A DNA stretch of 10,210 nt from Clostridiales bacterium (lineage in GTDB: Bacteria > Bacillota > Clostridia > Lachnospirales > Lachnospiraceae): contig JAAZDA010000190.1 in NCBI GenBank assembly GCA_012512995.1, forward strand, positions 1-10,210. The letters are read 5' to 3'. A program made the translations under genes and the position numbers. Within the stretch, counting starts at the first letter, position 1, and each line of letters opens with the position of its first letter. Below are positions 6,848 to 10,210 of the stretch, piece after piece. The notes beneath the pieces were generated by a model that saw only the letters and a list, made by a program, of their open reading frames with translations, had not been told where the DNA came from and ran no database searches.

Positions 6848-6950
6848 GGCACCCGGTGCGGCTGCGGCAGGTCACAGCTCTGGGATGTTAAGCACTGATA
6901 GCTTGTTGGATGGCGCCGTGCTTAACTTTCGCGAGTTCATGTCTGCTCCG
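6848..6950 (+). repeat. Interspersed palindromic repeat, copy 2
   Basis: Begins GGCACCCGGTGCGG and carries the complete core GTTAAGCAC (6887-6895), 22 bases, GTGCTTAAC (6918-6926), a perfect 9-base inverted repeat. TTTCGCGAGTTCATG follows and matches copy 3 (TTTCGCAAGTTTATG). It aligns with copy 3 without gaps from 6848 to about 6938. It fills the space between the 5' end of higB and the 3' end of the nuclease-like gene. Its high GC content contrasts with both neighbours. Confidence 0.82.
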
Positions 6951-6989
6951 GCGTCGTCTGGTGGGACAGCAGATCATAGAAGATTTCAA

Positions 6990-7784
6990 TCACAAAAGGT
7001 AATGTTTGATATTTTCTTCAATGTTTAGCTGACTCAATGGATTGGATTTTGACTCAAACGTCATTATCAAGTTTTGCCCGGGAAAATATCCTATCTTTTC
7101 CATAGCTCTGATTCTCTCAACAACAGTATTAGAGTATGTGCCATCATCCATCATTCCTTCGTGTTCCCAGAAATATTCTTGTCTCAAACGTATATTAAGA
7201 ACACGAAAATCCGGGTGGATTTCACCGATTAACGGAACGTGCAATGGAAATTCATAATAGTATGGGACTTTAAATTTTCCGAGAGTATTGGCAATCATTA
7301 TTTCTGATTTTGAACGAACCCTCTCTCCCTGATTCGTGTAGTATTCAGTTTTGTTGTCATCAGCGAAAGGCAGCTTTTCATATTCCTGGGATTTCCATTT
7401 CGCAGCATATTCAGCATCTGAGAGCCATATAGGTTCAACTAAAACTTGCTTCCCAAGTGACAATTTTGAAATGGCGGATTCAAATGTTTTGACTGGATAT
7501 TCGCACCCACGAGTAGTGAGAAATATAAGCTCATTACGCGCAAGTCTTTGAACCTCAAGTAAATACTCTTTTTGAGCGAGAAGTTTGGCTTTGTTCATAT
7601 CTTTGACCGAGATGTATTCATAAGATTTGCTGCCAGCCTTAGTCGAATAATAATAGTATTTTTTACCATGCTTGCTACTCCGAAGGTTTCCGTGCGGGGC
7701 TTTCCTAAGAGCCTTCTGAGTGAGTTTGATTACATCTTCGAGTTGCTTTTTTCTTAATTGCATATCTGTGATTATTTTGCTCAT
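6990..7784 (-). CDS. Predicted PD-(D/E)XK nuclease-like protein of unknown function
   Basis: A 264-residue soluble protein. Residues 5-75 are basic and helical with a KKYYYYSTKAGSKSYEYIS stretch, which suggests nucleic-acid contact. The C-terminal half resembles restriction-endonuclease-like folds seen in hypothetical proteins of Clostridia: RVRSKSE ending at Glu161, HPDF with Asp192, and WEHEGMMDD with Glu207. FPGQNLIMTFESKSNPLS (235-252) then follows. Glu161, Asp192 and Glu207 would be the metal-binding acids. I recognise this pattern from memory; the family has no defined role known to me. The ATG at 7784 has AAGGAG five bases upstream. The open frame extends back to 8141, but that part reads through repeat DNA and has no ribosome binding site. 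The gene is AT-rich and flanked by repeats, like horizontally acquired cargo. It could be a defence or restriction-type protein, but nothing in the window proves that. Confidence 0.8.
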   Translation of the reverse strand: MSKIITDMQLRKKQLEDVIKLTQKALRKAPHGNLRSSKHGKKYYYYSTKAGSKSYEYISVKDMNKAKLLAQKEYLLEVQRLARNELIFLTTRGCEYPVKTFESAISKLSLGKQVLVEPIWLSDAEYAAKWKSQEYEKLPFADDNKTEYYTNQGERVRSKSEIMIANTLGKFKVPYYYEFPLHVPLIGEIHPDFRVLNIRLRQEYFWEHEGMMDDGTYSNTVVERIRAMEKIGYFPGQNLIMTFESKSNPLSQLNIEENIKHYLL

Positions 7785-8054
7785 AGAGGCTCCTTGTGTG
7801 ATGTGATTTTGAAGTTGGAGGTTCAGATGTGATGTTGAAAAATTTGGCTGATGCGCGTGCGTTTCCTGTTGCTGAATGAATGACCATGAAGCCGATTTGC
7901 GTTGATTTGATTGTAATTGGAGCGGAATCAGATTGCGTAAAGACAAATATAAGAAATCAGATAGCGCCCAGAGTTTGTTTTGGCGCTTGATAAGAGCATA
8001 CATGACCGTGAGAAGTTTTACAATCGCTAAGATGTGATTTTTGCCTGTTCTGGC
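7785..8054. other. Non-coding upstream region of the nuclease-like gene
   Basis: No convincing gene is present. On the - strand, TTGTAA (8023-8018), a 17-base spacer and TATGCT (8000-7995) make a possible promoter, which would leave a leader of about 200 bases. AGCGCC/GGCGCT arms (7963-7968 and 7982-7987) form a small hairpin in that leader. GATGTGATTTT occurs twice, near 7800 and 8031. None of these is strong on its own. Confidence 0.3.
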
Positions 8055-8223
8055 GGCGCCCGGTGCGGTGGCGATGGGTCGTGGCGCTGGAGAGTTAAGC
8101 ACTGATGGCTTGTTTACGGACGCCGTGCTTAACTTTCGCAAGTTTATGACTGACCTTGCGGCGCCCAGTGCTGTTGCGGCTGGTTGTGGCGTGGCTGTGA
8201 TGGGCTACGGCACCCGGTGCGGT
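8055..8223 (+). repeat. Interspersed palindromic repeat, copy 3, compound
   Basis: The first unit starts GGCGCCCGGTGCGG at 8055 and has the full core GTTAAGCAC (8094-8102), 22 bases, GTGCTTAAC (8125-8133), then TTTCGCAAGTTTATG. A second partial unit starts at 8160 (GGCGCCCAGTGC) and aligns for about 35 bases with the start of the first. A third fragment, GGCACCCGGTGCGGT, starts at 8209 and ends exactly at the stop codon of the ABC permease gene. This is thus a small mosaic of units rather than a single copy. Confidence 0.8.
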
Positions 8224-9588
8224 CTACAGTTCTTCCAGCCTCCGCTCGCCGTAGCGCAGCGAGATCGGGCGCAGTACAAGTGCAAGAGCCGTGATAACTG
8301 CGATCACGATAAGGACGCAGACGTGGACATTTACATGAAGCATTGTAAACAGCGTAATGGCTGCCATTGCGATAACTGCACCGATAGCTATGCAGATAGC
8401 GCTGGCGGCGAGCGAATGAAAGTTCTGCTTGATCGGCACAGCTTCGTTCTGCCAGACAAGCTTGGGCCATCTGAGGTCGAACATCAGCTGTATATAATTG
8501 ATCAGAAGAAGCGACGGAACGGTCAGGAGAATCATGTAGATAAGCACAATTGGAGACATCCCGTGCACAATTCCGACGATTGCCGGTATCAGTCCGTATA
8601 CAAAGGTCGGACCCATCGAAAAAGGAAGCGAGCTCGCGATCTTCGCGCGGAGCTGATCCCTGTAGCTCATGGGAATAGTCTTCATGAACCAGATTTTCTG
8701 GCCTTCACGCGAAATGGTAGAAGGTGTCATCAGATCCATGCTGCCGATAAGGAACAACAGCCCCAGCATTATCAGCATGAAAATGCCGAGAGTCATGGGA
8801 TCCTCCGCTTTCTCAGTAAAATACGACAGAATATTGCCTAAAGACGAAGCACCACCGGAAGCGGCAGCACTGGAGGTGATGGCTGAGCCGGAGGCAACGG
8901 CAGCACTGGAGGTGATGGCTGAGCTTGAGGCAGCGTCGGCAGAGCCGGACGAATCCGCGGAACCGGCGATCAGTATTATTCCAATGAGCAGAGGCCACAA
9001 AAGGCCCATCATCACACCGTTCATGAAATAGACCGGCGAGCGCAGGACCTTTGCGATCTCCACTCTGACATACGAGCCGAAAGCCCCGTCCTTTTTCATG
9101 AACTTCCTGGTCTCGCCCCGGCTTAGAGCGCGACGTTTAGACGAAACTTCAGACATTCCCATCGCGCCCTTTATATACAGGACACGGGCCAGCAAAAGGA
9201 AGACAAATATTGTAAGAGCCGTTGCCGCGATGAACAGGATCAGCAACAGAATATTCTCTCCTACGAGCGCACCCTGTGCAAGGTAAAGCTGAGGGAAAAC
9301 ATAATAAGCCCCATTAAGTTGCCTGGCTGCGCTGAGCGCGCCCATTGATAAAGCCGATCCGATGATAGAGCCCTGCTGCCCCGTCGGGGCGAGAAGTCCA
9401 TATGTAAGCCTGGAGCTTGTAAAGACCTGCCCCATGAGCGGCGCAAAACAAAAAAGAAGAACCACTGCCATGAGCGGCGCAGACATTGAAGCACGCCCTT
9501 TTCTTTTCCCGGCAGTCTGCGAAGAAGCAGCTCCCATCCCGGTCCCACACTTGAACAGGGTTTTCGTGAGCAAAATGTATTTATTCAT
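8224..9588 (-). CDS. ABC transporter permease (multi-spanning membrane protein)
   Basis: Membrane partner of the ATPase encoded just upstream. The 454-residue product has several hydrophobic segments: one near the N-terminus after a basic stretch, a pair around ENILLLILFIAATALTIFVF, and others around the middle and the C-terminal third. The region between VYFMNGVMMGLLWPLL and DPMTLGIFMLIMLGLLF is a Ser/Ala/Gly-rich, low-complexity, probably extracytoplasmic loop of about 45 residues. It contains a twice-repeated 12-residue unit (SAITSSAAVASG-like). The ATG at 9588 overlaps the ATPase stop codon by 8 bases (ATGAATAA). An upstream in-frame start at 9654 would lie deep in the ATPase gene. No substrate or named family is evident; it resembles the large permeases paired with YhaQ/NatA-type ATPases. 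A repeat abuts its stop codon directly, but the C-terminus looks natural. Confidence 0.85.
   Translation of the reverse strand: MNKYILLTKTLFKCGTGMGAASSQTAGKRKGRASMSAPLMAVVLLFCFAPLMGQVFTSSRLTYGLLAPTGQQGSIIGSALSMGALSAARQLNGAYYVFPQLYLAQGALVGENILLLILFIAATALTIFVFLLLARVLYIKGAMGMSEVSSKRRALSRGETRKFMKKDGAFGSYVRVEIAKVLRSPVYFMNGVMMGLLWPLLIGIILIAGSADSSGSADAASSSAITSSAAVASGSAITSSAAASGGASSLGNILSYFTEKAEDPMTLGIFMLIMLGLLFLIGSMDLMTPSTISREGQKIWFMKTIPMSYRDQLRAKIASSLPFSMGPTFVYGLIPAIVGIVHGMSPIVLIYMILLTVPSLLLINYIQLMFDLRWPKLVWQNEAVPIKQNFHSLAASAICIAIGAVIAMAAITLFTMLHVNVHVCVLIVIAVITALALVLRPISLRYGERRLEEL
8862..8933 (-). repeat. 36-base in-frame tandem duplication inside the permease gene
   Basis: Two adjacent 36-base units, 8862-8897 and 8898-8933, differ at only a few bases at their ends. 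Each encodes 12 residues of the Ser/Ala-rich loop, so the reading frame is kept. The near identity points to a recent duplication by slippage or unequal recombination. Confidence 0.85.
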
Positions 9589-10210
9589 CACTCGTCTCTG
9601 CGAGGAATATCTCTTCCAGGCTTTCCCCTTTGTGTTGATCCTGGAGCGCACCAAGCGTTCCTTCGTAAAGTTGTTTGCCGTGATTGATTATACAGATCTG
9701 ATCACAGAGCTTCTCCGCCACCTCCAGAACATGTGTGGAGAAAACAACAGTTTTGCCTGCTGATGCATGCTCGTGCATCATTTCCTTGAGCACATATGAT
9801 GACTTGGGATCAAGGCCTGTCATCGGCTCATCAAGAATCCACACAGCCGGATCGTGAATGAGAGCGCCCATCACCATGACCTTCTGCCGCATTCCGTGGC
9901 TCATGCTCATTATCGAACTTGAAAGCGCATTCTGAATCTCAAAGCGAGGTGCCGTCTTAGCGATAAAATCGCGGCGGTAATCCTCCGGCACATCATATAA
10001 ATTCGCGATAAAATCCAGGTACTCAATTCCCTTGAGACGCAGGAATACATCAGGCTCATCCGGCACAAATCCGAACTGCTTCTTGGCTCCGATCGGATCC
10101 TTCATTATGTCAATTCCGTTTATCTTTATCTGCCCCTCATCTGGCGCAAGAACACCGGTTATCATGTGGATCGTTGTTGTTTTGCCGGCACCGTTCGGGC
10201 CGATAAAACC
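9581..10210 (-). CDS. ABC transporter ATP-binding protein (5' end outside window)
   Basis: Cytoplasmic ATPase that powers the permease encoded next to it. At least 209 residues are visible; the start codon lies beyond base 10210. Reading from the window edge, GPNGAGKTT (10201-10175) is a perfect Walker A. FGFVPDEPDVFLRLKGIEYL follows, where the Q-loop Gln is replaced, as is common in the YhaQ/NatA-type branch that carries VPDEP. MSHGMRQK is the signature motif in the slightly altered form of this branch. WILDEPMTGLD is a consensus Walker B with the catalytic Glu, and FSTH holds the switch His. The 24 or so C-terminal residues are acidic (LEEIFLAETSDE). The stop codon overlaps the permease start by 8 bases, so the two are translationally coupled. 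All hydrolytic residues visible are intact, unlike the other ABC pair in the window. Confidence 0.93.
   Translation of the reverse strand, partial: GFIGPNGAGKTTTIHMITGVLAPDEGQIKINGIDIMKDPIGAKKQFGFVPDEPDVFLRLKGIEYLDFIANLYDVPEDYRRDFIAKTAPRFEIQNALSSSIMSMSHGMRQKVMVMGALIHDPAVWILDEPMTGLDPKSSYVLKEMMHEHASAGKTVVFSTHVLEVAEKLCDQICIINHGKQLYEGTLGALQDQHKGESLEEIFLAETSDE

Noticed and set aside
6839..7040. 11-base direct repeat TGACTCAATGG (6839-6849 and 7030-7040) as a target-site duplication around repeat copy 2
   Set aside because: The right copy encodes the conserved PLS near the natural end of the nuclease-like protein, so the interval would include genuine coding sequence. Chance is a fair explanation for 11 bases over this distance.
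8094..8133. GTTAAGCAC/GTGCTTAAC hairpin as an intrinsic terminator
   Set aside because: The stem is only 9 base pairs with a 22-base loop, and no T run follows on either strand. The same structure recurs as part of the repeat family.
7785..8141. N-terminal extension of the nuclease-like gene
   Set aside because: The extra 119 codons read through non-coding and repeat DNA and give low-complexity protein. AAGGAG just before the ATG at 7784 marks the real start.
6016..8223. CRISPR array
   Set aside because: Three widely and unevenly spaced copies with genes between them do not make an array, and no cas gene is present.
8041..8841. Long + strand open frame (266 codons) across the repeat and the permease 3' end
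   Set aside because: It runs antisense to the well-supported permease gene and through the GC-rich repeat. The protein is rich in His, Arg, Cys and Asp with no recognisable domain, and there is no ribosome binding site.

Overview
The window looks like chromosomal DNA from a Gram-positive anaerobe of the Bacillota. A Clostridia-type gut lineage is my best guess, but no marker gene is present to prove it. The clues are strong AAGGAGG-type ribosome binding sites, a MarR regulator linked to a heterodimeric exporter of the TM287/288-EfrCD type, a copper ATPase with a CopZ-like domain at its C-terminus, and a RelE/HigB-type toxin-antitoxin pair. Most of the window has mixed, fairly GC-rich codon use. 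The stretch from about 6.08 to 8.04 kb is clearly more AT-rich and reads as accessory DNA.

Left part (1-1561, + strand): the 3' two-thirds of a copper-exporting P1B-type ATPase (copA). Its reading frame runs on into a complete CopZ-like metal-binding domain. That domain has its own in-frame Shine-Dalgarno and ATG, so one frame may yield both a long CopA and a free 71-residue chaperone. A hairpin terminator follows.

Middle part (1628-6006, + strand): a self-contained regulated exporter operon with a near-consensus promoter, a MarR-family repressor and two ABC half-transporters, closed by a strong bidirectional terminator. An identical 17-base element containing a 14-base palindrome lies against the promoter -10 of marR and again just before the ribosome binding site of the first ABC gene. 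It is very probably the MarR operator. The two half-transporters have the residue pattern of an asymmetric heterodimer. In addition, both have non-consensus Walker A motifs, including loss of the Walker A lysine in the half that carries the catalytic glutamate.

Accessory part (about 6016-8223): a toxin-antitoxin pair and a gene for a predicted PD-(D/E)XK-nuclease-like protein, both on the - strand. Three copies of a GC-rich interspersed repeat flank them. The repeat core is a 9-base inverted repeat, and all copies have the same orientation. The layout is repeat, higA-higB, repeat, nuclease-like gene, repeat, then the end of the ABC permease gene, so each accessory unit is bracketed by repeats.

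Right part (8224-10210, - strand): a two-gene ABC transporter. The ATPase is cut by the window end, and the permease overlaps it by 8 bases. The permease has a Ser/Ala-rich predicted extracytoplasmic loop that contains a recent 36-base tandem duplication.
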